Notes: generated by a model not told the origin, from the sequence alone. A stretch of DNA of 64,000 nucleotides from Rossellomorea arthrocnemi (GCF_904424705.1 NZ_CAJGBF010000002.1:248001-312000), one strand, 5' to 3'. Positions 51,945-61,773 are shown, counted from the stretch's first letter. Translations and numbers: made by a program.

Positions 51945-53822
51945 TTAGGATTCATCATTATCCCGATATTCGGTTTCACCATAAAAACGAAGGAGATCTC
52001 CGTAAATGATCTTATCAGAGTATTCCAGCTCATTATTCACAGGCTCTATATATGGCTCACAATACTTCATATCCGTTTTTTCTTCCGTTTTTTTATTCCA
52101 GCATTTTTCTCCCGCATATACATAGTCTTTCGTGATGAATCTTCCATCCCTGAGTATCGCCAGGTCTTCATGCTTATCTGAGAAGATATCAGAACCAAAC
52201 TGAATATCTTTTTTAGTGTCAATTCCGAGAAGGTGCATGATGGTCGGTTTTAAGTCGATTTGCCCGGAAACCTTCGAAATGGTTTTCCCTTCCTGACCCG
52301 GGACGTGGATGATCATCGGCACCTGCTGAAGCTGCGTGCTTACGAAAGGTGTAATGTCTTTACCAAGATATTGGCTCATCGCTTTATTGTGGTTTTCTGA
52401 TATCCCATAATGGTCACCGTACATCACGATGACAGAATTCTCATATAGACCTGATTCCTTTAAGTCGGTGATGAAGTTCTTCACGGCTTCATCCATGTAA
52501 CGGACGGTTTGGAAATAACGATTCACCGTACCGTCATTGGAGGTATAAGGATCGATCAACTTATCTTCTTCATCTAAAGTGAAAGGATAATGGTTCGTTA
52601 AAGTAATCATCTTTGTACTGAACGGTTGAGGCATTTCTTTCATATGCTCTACAGACTGTTCAAAGAACGGGATATCTTTCATGCCCCAGTTCACTGAGTT
52701 TTCTTCTGTTACATCATAATCAGGTAATGAATAAAATCGTTCATATCCCAAGGAATCATACATGATGTCACGGTTCCAGAAGCTTTTATTGTTGGCATGC
52801 ATAGCCGTTGTATAATACCCGTTTTCTCCAAGCTTTTCCGTCATGGACTCAAATTCATTTCCTGAATGGGTAAAGAAAACCGCTCCACGGTTCAGCGGAT
52901 AAAGAGAGTTGTCCATGATGAACTCTGAATCCGACGTCTTCCCTTGCTGAGTTTGATGATAAAATTGATCAAAATAGTAGCTTTCACCAATAAAGTCATT
53001 CAGGAAAGGAGTAATCTCCTGTCCGTTCACTTCACTATTGATTACAAAATTCTGCATGGACTCAAGGGACACTATAATCAGGTTCTTGTCTTTAGCCACA
53101 CCAAACATGTTTTTATCAGGTTCGATGTAACTCGCTCTTATATAGTTGTCGATGTCTGCTAATTCACTTCCATCTGCCATCGCTCTCTGTGCAGAAGACT
53201 TGGATTGAAGGAAGATGTCGTATACATGATAATTGTAGGTTCCAATATTCTTGACTAACATTTCACGATCGAATGTTCTTGTCAGTAATTGAGGTCTTTC
53301 CGATTCTGCTAAGCCCAGGTTAAAGAACACCAGTGCTGTCGCAACCAGGAAATAAGCGCGTCGATTGGCTCTAGAGTAATTCTGTAAAGAAAACCAGGTT
53401 GGTTTCAACTTAATGATAAGAATTAACACCATTACATCGGTGAAATAAAATAGATCCTTCCAGCTCATGATTGCACTGGCACTGGTTCCTAAATCAGAGA
53501 AATTACTCGTTTGAAAGAGTACAGGCAATGTCAAAAAGTCATCGAAGAATCGATAGAATACTACATTCCCGTATAGGATAAACGAAAGTATGAAGCTTGC
53601 TGTGATAATATATCGGGTGCGTGACTTATCCTTCTTGAGAAGTAATCCGATTCCGAAGACGAATAGTAAGAAACTGAGTGGGTTAATGAATAGAATCAGT
53701 TCCTGTAGTGTGTTTTCTATCTTTATATCAAAACTAGTTTTATAGACAATATACGTTTTGATCCAAAGGAGCAGTGCCGCGAAAATGATAAGCGGTACCT
53801 TTCGTGCCTTTATTGTAGTCAT
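51945..53822 (-). CDS. yqgS: Lipoteichoic acid synthase family (YqgS)
   Basis: A 625-residue polyglycerol-phosphate synthase-type enzyme. Five membrane helices lie in the first about 170 residues, then an extracellular sulfatase-like domain with Mn ligand E254 (VSLESMQNF), catalytic T296 (QGKTSDSE) and MYGDHYG (His ligand). It builds or primes glycerol-phosphate polymers from phosphatidylglycerol. It resembles B. subtilis YqgS (a minor LtaS paralog). Promoter TTGACG-N17-TAAGAT is upstream. Confidence 0.93.
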   Translation of the reverse strand: MTTIKARKVPLIIFAALLLWIKTYIVYKTSFDIKIENTLQELILFINPLSFLLFVFGIGLLLKKDKSRTRYIITASFILSFILYGNVVFYRFFDDFLTLPVLFQTSNFSDLGTSASAIMSWKDLFYFTDVMVLILIIKLKPTWFSLQNYSRANRRAYFLVATALVFFNLGLAESERPQLLTRTFDREMLVKNIGTYNYHVYDIFLQSKSSAQRAMADGSELADIDNYIRASYIEPDKNMFGVAKDKNLIIVSLESMQNFVINSEVNGQEITPFLNDFIGESYYFDQFYHQTQQGKTSDSEFIMDNSLYPLNRGAVFFTHSGNEFESMTEKLGENGYYTTAMHANNKSFWNRDIMYDSLGYERFYSLPDYDVTEENSVNWGMKDIPFFEQSVEHMKEMPQPFSTKMITLTNHYPFTLDEEDKLIDPYTSNDGTVNRYFQTVRYMDEAVKNFITDLKESGLYENSVIVMYGDHYGISENHNKAMSQYLGKDITPFVSTQLQQVPMIIHVPGQEGKTISKVSGQIDLKPTIMHLLGIDTKKDIQFGSDIFSDKHEDLAILRDGRFITKDYVYAGEKCWNKKTEEKTDMKYCEPYIEPVNNELEYSDKIIYGDLLRFYGETEYRDNDES

Positions 53823-53918
53823 GTATTCAGCCTCCTTGCTACAAACGGTTCCTGCGTATGTAACACTTTCATTATTTATATAGTGAATTCAGATCATTTA
53901 TCTGAGCAGCCTTGAGTT

Positions 53919-53947
53919 ATCTTAATACCGTTTTTACAAAACGTCAA
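53919..53947 (-). promoter_or_regulatory. Sigma-A promoter of yqgS
   Basis: Minus strand TTGACG (53942-53947), 17 bases, TAAGAT (53919-53924), about 97 bases upstream of the start. Confidence 0.5.
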
Positions 53948-54096
53948 AAGGGGATACATATTCGGTGTGTATAATTATTTAAGTCTTATTCTCTTACCCA
54001 TACTATTAGACGAATGAAACCATTAAAAGTTTCAAAAAAACACTATTATTTTTAAATGGGTCAATTGTCCTTAGGTTTTTCAGACTGCTTTTCTAT

Positions 54097-54131
54097 AAAA
54101 AAAAGAACTCTCCACTTAGGGAAAAGTTCTC
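54097..54131 (-). terminator. Terminator after glcK
   Basis: AGAACTTTTCCC and AGTTCT flank the loop on the minus strand, followed by eight T residues. Confidence 0.8.
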
Positions 54132-54157
54132 TATTTGTTATATTCAAAGCCTTTAGA

Positions 54158-55135
54158 TCAAATTTTGTTCTTGACTAACCAGGCTGCCCCGATCACACCG
54201 GCATCATTCCCCAACGTGGCGATACTCAAATGGGTAGACGTACGAACAGTCGGAAATGAAAACTGTTCAAAAAATTTCACGACCGGCTTCAATAAGATGT
54301 CCCCTGCTTTCGAGACTCCCCCTCCGATCACAATTTTTTCCGGATTTAGCCCATTTCCAAGATTCGCTAGGGATAACCCAAGATAGAAAGCCAATTGATC
54401 AATAACTTCAATGGCAAGTTCATCGCTGTCCCTTGCTGCATCAAAGATATCCTTCGCACTGATTGAGCCATGGGAATCCCTGACTGCTCTCAGAGTAGAC
54501 TCTTCCGCTGTGGCATCCAGTTTCTTATTTGCGAGGCGAACGACGCCAGTAGCTGATGCAACGGTTTCCAAACATCCCGTTTTCCCGCAATTACACTTAA
54601 ATCCACCTTCCGGAACGACGGTGATATGACCGATCTCCCCACCTGCTCCTTTTACACCGTGTACGATATCACCATTGGTGATCACGCCGCCACCGACGCC
54701 GGTTCCTAATGTGACACATACGATATCTTTCGCACCGTCTCCTGCACCCTTCCACATTTCACCCAAGGCGGCACAGTTTGCATCATTGTCGATGACTGCG
54801 TTCAATCCTGTTTCTACTTCAAGAAGATCCTTTAAAGGTGTATTATTCTCCCACCCCAAATTGACCGCTTCGTAAATGATCCCTTTATTCGTATCGACGG
54901 GTCCCGGTGCCCCCATGCCGATTCCAACCAGTTTATCCTTGCTCTGGTCTATTTCCTCAAGCTTTTTATCAATCGCTTTGGCAATATTCACAATGATATT
55001 TTTACCGTTTTCAGATTTATCAGTGGGGATTTCCCATTTATGTAGAAGCTCGCCGTATTTACTCAAGAACGCAATCTTTGTTGTCGTTCCCCCTAAATCC
55101 ACTCCAACTAACCATTTTTCTGTCACTTTTATCAC
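54158..55135 (-). CDS. glcK: Glucokinase, ROK family
   Basis: GlcK phosphorylates glucose to glucose 6-phosphate with ATP. The 325-residue ROK protein has the phosphate loop [13 protein letters not shown], the sugar-binding [11 protein letters not shown] and GEIGHI, and the ROK zinc motif [10 protein letters not shown]. It overlaps the yqgQ stop by four bases (ATGA), forming a yqgQ-glcK unit. Confidence 0.95.
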   Translation of the reverse strand: MIKVTEKWLVGVDLGGTTTKIAFLSKYGELLHKWEIPTDKSENGKNIIVNIAKAIDKKLEEIDQSKDKLVGIGMGAPGPVDTNKGIIYEAVNLGWENNTPLKDLLEVETGLNAVIDNDANCAALGEMWKGAGDGAKDIVCVTLGTGVGGGVITNGDIVHGVKGAGGEIGHITVVPEGGFKCNCGKTGCLETVASATGVVRLANKKLDATAEESTLRAVRDSHGSISAKDIFDAARDSDELAIEVIDQLAFYLGLSLANLGNGLNPEKIVIGGGVSKAGDILLKPVVKFFEQFSFPTVRTSTHLSIATLGNDAGVIGAAWLVKNKI

Positions 55136-55338
55136 CTGTCCTGTTTTTCTTTTTCAATTTCTATTTCATGACGCAACAAAAATAAAGCTGTTTGAAAGTC
55201 CCGGGTATCGATCAGCTGGGATTGATAGAGTTCCTTTAATTCGCCTTCCATAAGTTGCAGGTCAGAAAGACGATGCCCAACATATATAATCGTTCCATAA
55301 CTTTTAAGTAACTGTTGGATATCATAAATCGTTTTCAT
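55132..55338 (-). CDS. yqgQ: YqgQ, small helical protein
   Basis: A 68-residue helical protein of the YqgQ family, with [18 protein letters not shown] then a Glu/Leu-rich helix. It is coupled to glcK by a four-base overlap. Its role is unknown. I use the second ATG (55338), seven bases after AGGTG. The first ATG at 55344 abuts the site. Confidence 0.88.
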   Translation of the reverse strand: MKTIYDIQQLLKSYGTIIYVGHRLSDLQLMEGELKELYQSQLIDTRDFQTALFLLRHEIEIEKEKQDR

Positions 55339-55430
55339 GTCCATACACCTGCCTTCTTTTCTTCACTATAAAGTATAAGTTAAAAACGCTTTCTTCTCAA
55401 TCATAATCAAACCAGTTCTGACGTAAAGCA

Positions 55431-55472
55431 AAAAGAGATTTTCTTAAAGGACGATCCAGTAAGAAAATCTCA
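55431..55472 (-). terminator. Terminator after the GerA-family gene
   Basis: GAGATTTTCTTA pairs with TAAGAAAATCTC around a 13-base loop, followed by TTTTTG on the minus strand, right after the stop at 55485. Confidence 0.85.
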
Positions 55473-55484
55473 ATTCTATCGATT

Positions 55485-56945
55485 CTATCGATCAGGGTCT
55501 TTCGGATGCAGAAACCGTGGCCGCCTGTTCTTAAGCGGCATTGGAGAGCGCAGGAATACATCCCTGAATGCCCTGAAGTTGAAGGGAATGAATGGCCACA
55601 TATATGGAATGTCGAAGGAGCTCATTCTAGAAAGCATAATGATCCATAAGAACACACCAATGACAAACCCATACACTCCAAATAGAGCAGTGCATATCAA
55701 TAAGAAGATTCTAACAAGACGATTGGCAAGACTCATCTCATAACTCGGTGTAGAGAACGTACCGATGGCAGCAATCGCCAGGTATAGAATGACTTCATTA
55801 ATGAAGAGTCCGACTTCCACCGCCACCTGCCCGATCATCAAAGCAGCAACAAGCCCGAGTGCGGTTGCCAGAGAAGACGGCGTGTGAATGGCGGCCATCC
55901 TTAGTATATCTATTCCGACTTCTATGATTAAAAATTGAAGGAATAAGGGAACTTCCCCTACATCATTCGGACCTATGTAGGCAAAATACTCCGGAAGCAA
56001 CTCAGGGTGAATGGCGAATAAATAATAAAGCGGAAGTAAAAAGATCGACGACCACACCGCAATAAACCTTACAAAACGCAGATAAGCTCCTACAGATGGT
56101 TTATTCCTGTATTCCTCTGCATGCTGAAGATGATGCCAAAAAGTTGTCGGGGTAATGAGTACACTCGGAGAGCCGTCTACCATGATCAGGACATGTCCCT
56201 CGTAAAGATGGGCAGCTGCTGTATCCGGTCTTTCCGTATACCTGACTAAAGGATAGGGATTCCAATGACGACCCGCTATAAACTCCTCCAATGTTTTCTC
56301 CCCCATAGGAAGACCGTCTGTATCAATTTTTGAGAGAGCATCCTTGATTTTATGGACCAATTTCGGATCGGCTATGTCTTCAATATAACTGACGACTATA
56401 TCCGTTTTGGACCTTCTCCCGATTTGCATATACTCCATGCGAAGAGAGGGATCACGCACTCTCCTTCTCGTCAATGCAGTATTAAACACAATTGTCTCGA
56501 CATACCCGTCTCTTGATCCTCTTACAACCCGCTCAAGATCGGGCTCCTGTGGTCCCCTGACAGGGTACGTTCTTGCATCGATCATAATGACCTTATCGAT
56601 CCCATCCACCACGAGGGCTGTCGGACCTGCTAAAACTAAATCAATCACCTGATTCAAGTCATCTACTTGCTCAATCTCTATATAAGGAATGTAGGTCTTC
56701 AATAGCTTTTCTAAAGTATCTTCTTCTAATTGTTCAGGACTGAGTCCCGATAAGAGCTTCATTAGATAATGCATAATATCATCTTTAACGAAGCCATCCA
56801 CTAGAAACATGGCCATCTTTCTCTCAGCATACTCCAGATCCAATTGAATGACATCAAAGCTTTTGTCCACTGCTAAGGAGTTCCTTAGATAACTGGTGTT
56901 TTCTTCAATCTGAGTAGAGACAGGCTTTTTCTTTTCATTCGACAT
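55485..56945 (-). CDS. GerA/SpoVAF-family spore germination protein
   Basis: A 486-residue member of the GerA A-subunit family, related to SpoVAF. The N-terminal cytosolic half (to about residue 270) has KMAMFLVDGFVKDD, VRGPQEPDLERVVRGSRDGYVET and RRVRDPSLRMEYMQIGRRSKTDI. The C-terminal half has about five membrane helices with VPLFLQFLIIEVGIDILRMA and GQVAVEVGLFINEVILYLA. GerA-family proteins oligomerise into ion channels in the spore membrane. No B or C subunit gene is beside it, like the SpoVAF class that partners with FigP/YqhR. It is unlikely to be a nutrient receptor by itself. Confidence 0.93.
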   Translation of the reverse strand: MSNEKKKPVSTQIEENTSYLRNSLAVDKSFDVIQLDLEYAERKMAMFLVDGFVKDDIMHYLMKLLSGLSPEQLEEDTLEKLLKTYIPYIEIEQVDDLNQVIDLVLAGPTALVVDGIDKVIMIDARTYPVRGPQEPDLERVVRGSRDGYVETIVFNTALTRRRVRDPSLRMEYMQIGRRSKTDIVVSYIEDIADPKLVHKIKDALSKIDTDGLPMGEKTLEEFIAGRHWNPYPLVRYTERPDTAAAHLYEGHVLIMVDGSPSVLITPTTFWHHLQHAEEYRNKPSVGAYLRFVRFIAVWSSIFLLPLYYLFAIHPELLPEYFAYIGPNDVGEVPLFLQFLIIEVGIDILRMAAIHTPSSLATALGLVAALMIGQVAVEVGLFINEVILYLAIAAIGTFSTPSYEMSLANRLVRIFLLICTALFGVYGFVIGVFLWIIMLSRMSSFDIPYMWPFIPFNFRAFRDVFLRSPMPLKNRRPRFLHPKDPDR

Positions 56946-57047
56946 TAGCCTTCACTCCCAATAACTTTACATGAATTTCCATATTTACCATCCTAGACAA
57001 AGAAGCCGGAAATCATACATCCAATCATATTCATTTACACTCCTTCA

Positions 57048-57054
57048 TACTATG
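57048..57054 (+). promoter_or_regulatory. Possible sigma-G/F -10 box upstream of gene 57087
   Basis: CATACTA matches the sigma-G -10 consensus exactly, 33 bases upstream of the ATG at 57087. No clear TGAATA -35 lies at 17-18 bases. If real, it gives forespore expression alongside the divergent GerA-family gene. Confidence 0.35.
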
Positions 57055-57086
57055 TACAAAATGGACAAACCACTGGAGTGAAGGAA

Positions 57087-57965
57087 ATGAAGTATAGGCT
57101 GAAAGAAGCAATGCCCTTTCTGGTGATTATGTGTATAGTCTCTCTGGGGATTCAATTTATTTACAAACCACAAACGAGGGAAAGCATTATTTTTTTCCCA
57201 ATTAATGAAAATGTATCTTACGAATCGGCTACCACGATCCTAATGCTTGAACCGGAGAAGAAAAATGATCATTATGAGGTAAACTGGAAGGTGTCTTCAA
57301 AGCTTGATACACCTGCTTATTTACGTCAGGATGTCGGCTTTTTATATATGAACGGGAGACTGAAGGGGGTTATGAATGAATGGGAACAAGATACCGATCA
57401 AATTGTAGAGGAATCAATCATAAAGGGAAAAGAAAGCAGTCTTCTTCAAGCTGTATCTTTCCATTATTCAGAAATACATGAATCGGACACAGAGTTCACC
57501 AGTGCTCAGAAAATGTCCGAAGATACATTGTACGTAATCGATTCAAATTTCAGCCCGTTGAATGCCTTTAGGAAACCGGGGACAGATGCAGAAAAAGAGT
57601 GGAAGGACATTTTGGACAAAGTGACGTCCCAACAGCTCGACTACTTATGGGAAAAGGCCATTTCAACCATGGATATTCCCGTCGAAGAATATACCTCCAT
57701 ACCGCTGACAGGGCTTCAGATGTTAAATAGCAGCCCTTTGGAAGGGTTTACCCGGCAGGAATGGGACCGTCTGATCGGAAACCTATGGGAAGGACTATAT
57801 AAGAACTATTATTTAGGAATTAAAAAAGAGGACGGCTCTGTTGTGGATTCCATCGACAGTGCCATCCCTCTTATATTAGTGAAAAAAGACAAAAAAGAAG
57901 TCCTTGTGCTGCTCATTGATCAGAATGGGGAACCGTCCTTACTTAGACAGCTGATCTCTCATTAA
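57087..57965 (+). CDS. Membrane-anchored hypothetical protein next to the germination gene
   Basis: A 292-residue protein I do not recognise. Residues about 8-27 form one N-terminal membrane helix (AMPFLVIMCIVSLGIQF). The remainder is hydrophilic and exported or periplasm-like, with EVNWKVSSKLDTPAYLRQDVG and an Asp/Glu-rich middle. It is divergent from the GerA-family gene, with 140 bases between, and convergent with gluP, overlapping its stop by four bases. The ATG at 57087 follows GGAG by eight bases. Shared control with the germination gene is inference. Confidence 0.8.
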   Translation: MKYRLKEAMPFLVIMCIVSLGIQFIYKPQTRESIIFFPINENVSYESATTILMLEPEKKNDHYEVNWKVSSKLDTPAYLRQDVGFLYMNGRLKGVMNEWEQDTDQIVEESIIKGKESSLLQAVSFHYSEIHESDTEFTSAQKMSEDTLYVIDSNFSPLNAFRKPGTDAEKEWKDILDKVTSQQLDYLWEKAISTMDIPVEEYTSIPLTGLQMLNSSPLEGFTRQEWDRLIGNLWEGLYKNYYLGIKKEDGSVVDSIDSAIPLILVKKDKKEVLVLLIDQNGEPSLLRQLISH

Positions 57966-59494
57966 GGGCTCCTCTGCAGTTCTTTATAAAGCTTCTCATA
58001 ATTTTTATCCTTCTTATTTAATTCATAGGCTTTTTTTGCATGAAGGAAAGCCTCCTCCCTACTTCCTGAATCGATCAGAATCAATGCAAGATTGTAATGG
58101 GCTTCATGAAACCCTTCATCTTCTTCTATTGCAGCCATCAAATGCTCTTTTGCAGGTGCCAGTTGGTTCTGCTTAATTTCAGCATACGAAAGGTAGAAAA
58201 AGGTTTGTGCATTTGGGTCCCCCTCTTCCACAACAGGGGTAAGAATGTTCACGGCTTCCTCCCACTCTTGATTCGCAATTCTTTCCTGAGCCACCCCATT
58301 AACTGTATCGACGTCCCAGGAAGTTGAATCTGTTCCGATGCCTTTCCATATCAATACACTGGTGAGCAGGATACTTCCCATAAGGAATAAGAGCTGACGT
58401 AAAGGTCGGAAAACGTGTGGCAGACTGACTATCCCAGCTGCCAGGAAACCCCCCGCAAGTCCTCCGATATGTCCAGCATTATCAATACCCGGAATGGTGA
58501 ATCCGAGAACCAGATTCAATAATATGACCGCAATGATATTGCTCCCCATGGTACGGAAGAAAACGTTTGGGTATAGCACGCCAAAGTATAGGAGAGCACC
58601 GAAACACCCAAATATTGCCCCACTTGCCCCTGCAGAAAGATTGGATGTAAACAGGAAGCTTGCAAGGGTGCCAGCTATTCCAGACAGCATATAAATGATA
58701 ACGAACCGGCTCCGGCCGAACATCTTTTCGACTGCGGTTCCCAGGTAATAAAGGGCAAGTGTGTTCATAAGCAGGTGCAATAAACCTATATGAAGGAAGA
58801 TAGGGGTCACCAGACGCCACCACTCTCCTTCAATCATGAGAGGATTATATTTCGCACCGAATTGAATGAGCGTCTGTGAATCCTTACTTCCTCCATTCAG
58901 TTCCAGGATCAGGAACATGATGACTTGAACGGCAATGAAGAAATAAGTAAAAAACGGCTTTCCTCTTTCAAATAGCTGTTTTTCCTTTTTAATCTGCTTG
59001 GAGGACGCCGTCATCGTCATGTTTTTGATCCATTCGACATTCGCTTCAACGACTTCAGACGGGAGTTCCCATTCTCCTTTACTGAAAAAAGGATGGGTTT
59101 TAAGCTCTTTCACTCCATCTTCTCCATGAAAGAGAATAGGCTGAATGGTCGTCTTATGATAGCTCATGGGATCCAGGAATAGACGTGAATCACCATCGAC
59201 AGGGGGAAAGGTTGATATGTATAGATTCTTAATGTGAAGCTTCCTTTTCCCCAGGGATTTCCGTATTTTCTCTCCATTCACCGAGGTCAATTCCAGATCC
59301 TTCTTGACCCAGTTGCCCCAGTCCAGATCTTTTCTAACAATTCGGATGATGTTCCCCTCTTTCATCCTCGGGTTTTCCAACCATAATTCATCCTGGTCTG
59401 GAGAAAGATTCAGGATCCGATAGTGTTTATATTCCACTAAAAAGTGGGCCACTTTCCAAAACAAATAATGATAACGTAAATCCACATCATCCAC
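57962..59494 (-). CDS. gluP: GluP (YqgP), rhomboid intramembrane protease with TPR tail
   Basis: GluP is a rhomboid-family intramembrane serine protease. The 510-residue protein has an N-terminal cytosolic domain (about 1-180), six to seven membrane helices with catalytic S291 in SAGASGAIFG and H342 in GHIGGLAGGF, and a C-terminal TPR region (about 415-505, HEAHYNLALILIDSGSREEA). B. subtilis GluP helps turn over the magnesium transporter MgtE with FtsH. It starts with GTG at 59494. Confidence 0.95.
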   Translation of the reverse strand: MDDVDLRYHYLFWKVAHFLVEYKHYRILNLSPDQDELWLENPRMKEGNIIRIVRKDLDWGNWVKKDLELTSVNGEKIRKSLGKRKLHIKNLYISTFPPVDGDSRLFLDPMSYHKTTIQPILFHGEDGVKELKTHPFFSKGEWELPSEVVEANVEWIKNMTMTASSKQIKKEKQLFERGKPFFTYFFIAVQVIMFLILELNGGSKDSQTLIQFGAKYNPLMIEGEWWRLVTPIFLHIGLLHLLMNTLALYYLGTAVEKMFGRSRFVIIYMLSGIAGTLASFLFTSNLSAGASGAIFGCFGALLYFGVLYPNVFFRTMGSNIIAVILLNLVLGFTIPGIDNAGHIGGLAGGFLAAGIVSLPHVFRPLRQLLFLMGSILLTSVLIWKGIGTDSTSWDVDTVNGVAQERIANQEWEEAVNILTPVVEEGDPNAQTFFYLSYAEIKQNQLAPAKEHLMAAIEEDEGFHEAHYNLALILIDSGSREEAFLHAKKAYELNKKDKNYEKLYKELQRSP

Positions 59495-59751
59495 TACTTT
59501 CTTTTACTCTTTTAACACACGAAACGGAGTTGTTTCATAGAGCCTACTTTTTTTAAGGTAGTTTTTATAGACTTTATTGCTTTTAAGAGGAAACACTAGC
59601 TGCAAGCGGAGCAGTCCCCCTCGCCTTCCAGCACGTACTGGTTGACAGAGCTTTAACAGATTCTGTTTTCAAACAACGATCTTTGCGAAAAGAGACTTAG
59701 AGAATACACGTGTCCCCCCTACTATACCGAACCTGTTTTTAGTGTGTAAAC
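59495..59751. other. Intergenic region between gluP and yqgO
   Basis: About 260 bases without a recognised gene, RNA or regulatory site. The segment 59600-59700 is unusual for its GC-rich clumps, but I find no inverted repeat or coding frame worth calling. Confidence 0.4.
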
Positions 59752-59791
59752 AAAAAAGGCTGCAGGAAAGGAATAGGATCCTCCTGCAGTC
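59752..59791 (-). terminator. Terminator after yqgO
   Basis: GACTGCAGGA pairs with TCCTGCAGCC around GGATCCTATTCCTT, followed by TTTTTTG on the minus strand. Confidence 0.85.
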
Positions 59792-59800
59792 TTTTTAAGG

Positions 59801-59980
59801 TCAAGAACGGAATGCTCCTTGAATGAATCTCGAGCGGATACCGGGTATACCCATTGCGGCTCTCACGGCAAATTTACGAATGAGAAAATTTCCTAATAAT
59901 ACGTTTAACAACCGATATCGATTTGGAACCAGAAATAGAACCAATCCGCCAAACACTAACCATTTTGTCCATCCGTTCAT
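59801..59980 (-). CDS. yqgO: YqgO-like small membrane protein
   Basis: A 59-residue protein with one hydrophobic helix (WTKWLVFGGLVLFLVPNRYR) then a basic, helical tail with IPGIRSRFIQ. It stands at the yqgO position between gluP and the fthC block. Function is unknown. AGGAGGG lies three to six bases before two adjacent ATGs, of which I use the second (59980). Confidence 0.75.
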   Translation of the reverse strand: MNGWTKWLVFGGLVLFLVPNRYRLLNVLLGNFLIRKFAVRAAMGIPGIRSRFIQGAFRS

Positions 59981-60063
59981 CATGATCCCTCCTAATGATA
60001 GTTTGGATCATAACCGATTAGCTTATCCCACTAATTTATCTAAACCTGCATTTTTTTCCTACT

Positions 60064-60843
60064 TCAATAGAGGAGAATGATGATCACTCCCGCCATAAGG
60101 CTTGAAAGAGCATTTACAAGCTCATTATTCATCCAGTAGCCCTTCGTCCTTTCGGTCCGACGCCCACAGTGAATAGTGGATTCGGTTTGCACCCCGCAAA
60201 CTCTGCAGCAGTAATCCAATTGGACATATGCCCCCAGTAGTGTATCCAGAAGGTTTCCGAGAAAGCCGGATAGAGTGATCAGGGTAAAGAGAGTGGAATC
60301 CATTCCGTCCAACATCAACAGTGCTGCAAGTGAAATTAAGGCTGCACCAGCCACAGCCGCTACTGTACCAATGAGAGAAACGGCACCCGATGTACCTTTG
60401 GCCACTCTCCTGAACGACCTTACGGAGAACGGCCGTTTATGACTGAGGGGACCAATTTCAGAGGCCCATGTATCCGAATTTGCGGCTGCAATCGACGCGA
60501 CAAAGGCAAATGTCCATACATCTACCCCCGTCAAACTGAACATCAGAGCGAAAAGGGCAGCCGGACCACCGTTTGCCATTACCTGCTGCCAATCTCTAAT
60601 GGACGTCTTTGCGAGCCGGTCCTCTATCCCGTGCTTAGCTTTCTTAAAAAGATGGGACCATATGCTTGACGAGAGGAAGAAGACCCCCAATACAAACAAC
60701 CCCGGGAAGCCATAAGCGTTACCAATGATTAGACCGACCACCACCGCCATCAAGGCCCCTGATATGCTTAAGTTATGTGTCCTCCATCCTCCCATTGCGG
60801 TGGCAAGAATAAAGAGAAGAAGAAAGAAAGACTCAGCCGTCAC
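60064..60843 (-). CDS. DUF92 family integral membrane protein
   Basis: A 259-residue polytopic protein of the DUF92/TIGR00297 family. Signature ANSDTWASEIGPLSHKRPFSV is complete, with FLGNLLDTLLGAYVQ following. About six helices are visible. A CCRVCG cysteine cluster is near residue 215. Relatives include phytol/farnesol kinase-like proteins, so a lipid-phosphate role is plausible. The GTG start at 60843 overlaps fthC by 11 bases. Confidence 0.88.
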   Translation of the reverse strand: MTAESFFLLLFILATAMGGWRTHNLSISGALMAVVVGLIIGNAYGFPGLFVLGVFFLSSSIWSHLFKKAKHGIEDRLAKTSIRDWQQVMANGGPAALFALMFSLTGVDVWTFAFVASIAAANSDTWASEIGPLSHKRPFSVRSFRRVAKGTSGAVSLIGTVAAVAGAALISLAALLMLDGMDSTLFTLITLSGFLGNLLDTLLGAYVQLDYCCRVCGVQTESTIHCGRRTERTKGYWMNNELVNALSSLMAGVIIILLY

Positions 60844-61399
60844 AATGGATCCGTCTCTTTTCCGTCAGTATGGTTGAAACCTTCATATCGAAGGATTCAA
60901 TCGGCAGTGAATCGACCATTTGTTCTTCAAATGCAAGAGACATTGTAATTCCTGAGTAGGTCGAAAGCAAACGATCATAATACCCTCCCCCAAACCCAAG
61001 ACGGTAACCCGAGATGGTGTATGCTAACCCTGGGACCATCATCAATTCAATCGAGTCATTATGTATAACAATGGATTTATCGGGATTCGGTTCAAATAGA
61101 TTAAAAAAAGATTGTTCCAGCTGATTAAAATCATGAAGTTCATAAAAAATCAATTGCCGGTTCTGCGGAAAACATTTTGGTACAACGACTGTTTTCCCTG
61201 CTTCCCAACATCTTTTAATGATATTCCATGTGTTGATTTCCGGAGGCTTTGAAATGGTGATCGCGACCGTTCGACTGTTCTGCCACTCTGTAGAACGGAA
61301 GAGTCGCTGTTCTATTTCAAAGCATTTTTGTTGAAATGCTATTTGATCGATTGATTTCAAAGCTTGGAGCTGAGATTTCCGTCGGTCTTTTTTAGACAT
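60833..61399 (-). CDS. fthC: 5-formyltetrahydrofolate cyclo-ligase (YqgN)
   Basis: FthC converts 5-formyl-THF to 5,10-methenyl-THF with ATP. The 188-residue protein has the N-terminal Lys/Arg-rich nucleotide region (KKDRRKSQLQALK), the phosphate loop around PGLAYTISGYRLGFGGGYYDRLL and the end MKVSTILTEKRRI. It follows rpmG after a terminator and overlaps the DUF92 gene. Confidence 0.94.
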   Translation of the reverse strand: MSKKDRRKSQLQALKSIDQIAFQQKCFEIEQRLFRSTEWQNSRTVAITISKPPEINTWNIIKRCWEAGKTVVVPKCFPQNRQLIFYELHDFNQLEQSFFNLFEPNPDKSIVIHNDSIELMMVPGLAYTISGYRLGFGGGYYDRLLSTYSGITMSLAFEEQMVDSLPIESFDMKVSTILTEKRRIHCDG

Positions 61400-61527
61400 A
61401 AGATCCCTCCATACTTCCTATACTGATACTCTATTTTAATGGATTTTCTATGTAATTGCGATATTTTTTGAACCATCATTGCCTTGATCACCATGTTTGA
61501 ATTGACCGCCATCCCCCAGAAAAGCAT

Positions 61528-61557
61528 AAAAAAAAGCAGCGGATAAAATCCGGCTGC
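61528..61557 (-). terminator. Terminator after rpmG
   Basis: GCAGCCGGATTTTATCCGCTGC followed by eight T residues on the minus strand, immediately after the rpmG stop. Confidence 0.88.
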
Positions 61558-61707
61558 TTATTTCGTTTCGCGGTGAAGAGTCACACGCTTTAATTTCGGG
61601 CAATATTTTTTTAGCTCAAGACGATCTGGGTTGTTACGCTTGTTCTTAGTAGTAATATAGTTACGCTCACCAGTTTCAGTGCAAGCTAAAGTAATGTTTA
61701 CACGCAT
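61558..61707 (-). CDS. rpmG: 50S ribosomal protein L33
   Basis: A 49-residue L33 protein. It runs [20 protein letters not shown]... to LHRETK. Each zinc knuckle keeps only one cysteine (C9, and C36 in KYCPKLK), so zinc binding is unlikely. This resembles the B. subtilis RpmGA pattern, which keeps slightly more cysteines. GGAGGG lies ahead of the ATG at 61707. Confidence 0.95.
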   Translation of the reverse strand: MRVNITLACTETGERNYITTKNKRNNPDRLELKKYCPKLKRVTLHRETK

Positions 61708-61773
61708 TATTATTTCCCTCCAAACATATACATCTTCTACTATTCATACGACTTTTCTATAATATCACTTTTC

